Assembly (NCBI GenBank): GCA_030589835.1 | Contig: JAUUZS010000034.1 | Coordinates: forward strand, 1-14,278 | Direction of reading: 5' to 3' | Length of the DNA stretch: 14,278 nucleotides | Source of the DNA: Cyclobacteriaceae bacterium | GTDB taxonomy: Bacteria > Bacteroidota > Bacteroidia > Cytophagales > Cyclobacteriaceae | Shown here: in pieces, positions 13,905 to 14,278 of the stretch | How positions within the stretch are numbered: position 1 is the first letter of the stretch | Layout of the letters: each line of letters begins with the position of its first letter | Notes under the pieces: generated by a model | What the model saw: only the letters and a program-made list of their open reading frames with translations | Database searches by the model: none | Told to the model about the DNA's origin: nothing | Translations under genes and position numbers: made by a program

Positions 13905-14278
13905 TATTTGGAAATTAGCGTTTGAGAAAAAATAATCCTGTCGTGTGACCTATCGGGATTGGTTAAAAACAAGAGATCAAAATAGTTACCATTTGTCCAT
14001 GCTTCTACCATATTGTCATAATATTTACTTCCCGGGTTGCCCGACTGACCTCCGGGATAGTGTCCCCAGGCTTTCACCCCGTCCGGGTCTAATTCAACTA
14101 TAATCCGCTGACTTGGCCCGTGATTTGTTCCAGTGGCATTGACCACGTCGCCACCGCTTCCGCCAGCCTGGATATTGTGACTCCCAAGAGCTTTAATTCT
14201 CAATTGATGTCCGATATACGTTGATTTATACGATGCCCAGGAGAGGCCCCCTTGTCCTTTCAGTTCGGCAACTTCACG
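13904..14278 (-). CDS. Penicillin-acylase-family hydrolase, C-terminal part (cut by the window edge)
   Basis: The frame is open from the window edge (first residues REVAELKGQGG) to a TAA at 13906-13904, giving 124 residues of the C-terminus. Diagnostic stretches are W-x-S-Y-K-S-T near the edge, GGSGGDVVNATG, HGPSQRIIVELDPDG and GHYPGGQSGNPGS followed by YYDNMVEAWTNGNYFDL. Together these match the end of the beta subunit of penicillin/aculeacin acylases, N-terminal nucleophile hydrolases that are exported and self-cleaved. In this family the enzymes cleave amides such as acyl-homoserine lactones, penicillins or N-acyl amino acids; the catalytic Ser is outside the window, so activity and substrate cannot be judged. 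A TTG at 14203-14201 could be read as a start but is internal to the conserved region. Confidence 0.87.
   Translation of the reverse strand, partial: REVAELKGQGGLSWASYKSTYIGHQLRIKALGSHNIQAGGSGGDVVNATGTNHGPSQRIIVELDPDGVKAWGHYPGGQSGNPGSKYYDNMVEAWTNGNYFDLLFLTNPDRSHDRIIFSQTLISK

Noticed and set aside
13904..14203. A complete 99-residue gene starting at a TTG codon
   Set aside because: The frame stays open up to the window edge and upstream residues (SWASYKSTYIGH) fit the penicillin acylase family, so the TTG is internal and the gene is partial.

Overview
The window most likely comes from a member of the Bacteroidota, probably an aerobic, polysaccharide- or sugar-using Cytophagales-like bacterium. 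The support is low G+C DNA with AT-rich spacers, mostly no Shine-Dalgarno sequence before the starts, a Bacteroidota-style lipoprotein, CRTAC1-type FG-GAP/UnbV protein, GH3-plus-beta-lactamase fusion and exported Gfo/Idh/MocA dehydrogenase. Genus and species cannot be read from it.

Layout: (1) 1-510 is an AT-rich leader with a possible eroded HAD-hydrolase remnant, two perfect inverted repeats, a smaller AT-only one and a 12-nt tandem duplication. (2) 511-1893 (+) is an MFS sugar:proton symporter, closed by a bidirectional intrinsic terminator at 1919-1950. (3) 6909-2047 (-) is a tight three-gene operon, read in this order: a membrane cytochrome b-like/pentaheme cytochrome c protein, a membrane-anchored seven-bladed FG-GAP propeller with an ASPIC/UnbV tail, and a TPR lipoprotein. 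(4) 7256-9838 (+) is a secreted fusion of a GH3-like region to a serine beta-lactamase-type hydrolase; the GH3 part has lost its active-site motifs. (5) 9864-10066 is a degenerate tandem array with a ~14-bp period and almost no G on the + strand. (6) 10157-13355 (+) holds a Tat-exported Gfo/Idh/MocA oxidoreductase, an exported TIM-barrel isomerase/epimerase-like protein 2 nt downstream, and a cytoplasmic TIM-barrel isomerase/epimerase-like protein behind a hairpin-plus-T-run. (7) 14278-13536 (-) holds the C-terminal end of a penicillin-acylase-family hydrolase (cut by the window edge) and a small four-helix membrane protein overlapping it by 1 nt.

How the genes may work together: the sugar porter, the exported dehydrogenase and the two TIM-barrel enzymes look like sugar or glycoside catabolism, perhaps an oxidation-then-isomerisation/elimination route; no substrate can be named. 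The cytochrome/propeller/TPR operon is the best candidate for an undescribed system. Its components suggest an envelope redox complex that takes electrons from the membrane quinone pool through a b-type anchor to c hemes, with a calcium-dependent propeller and a TPR scaffold as partners. That function is inferred, not shown.
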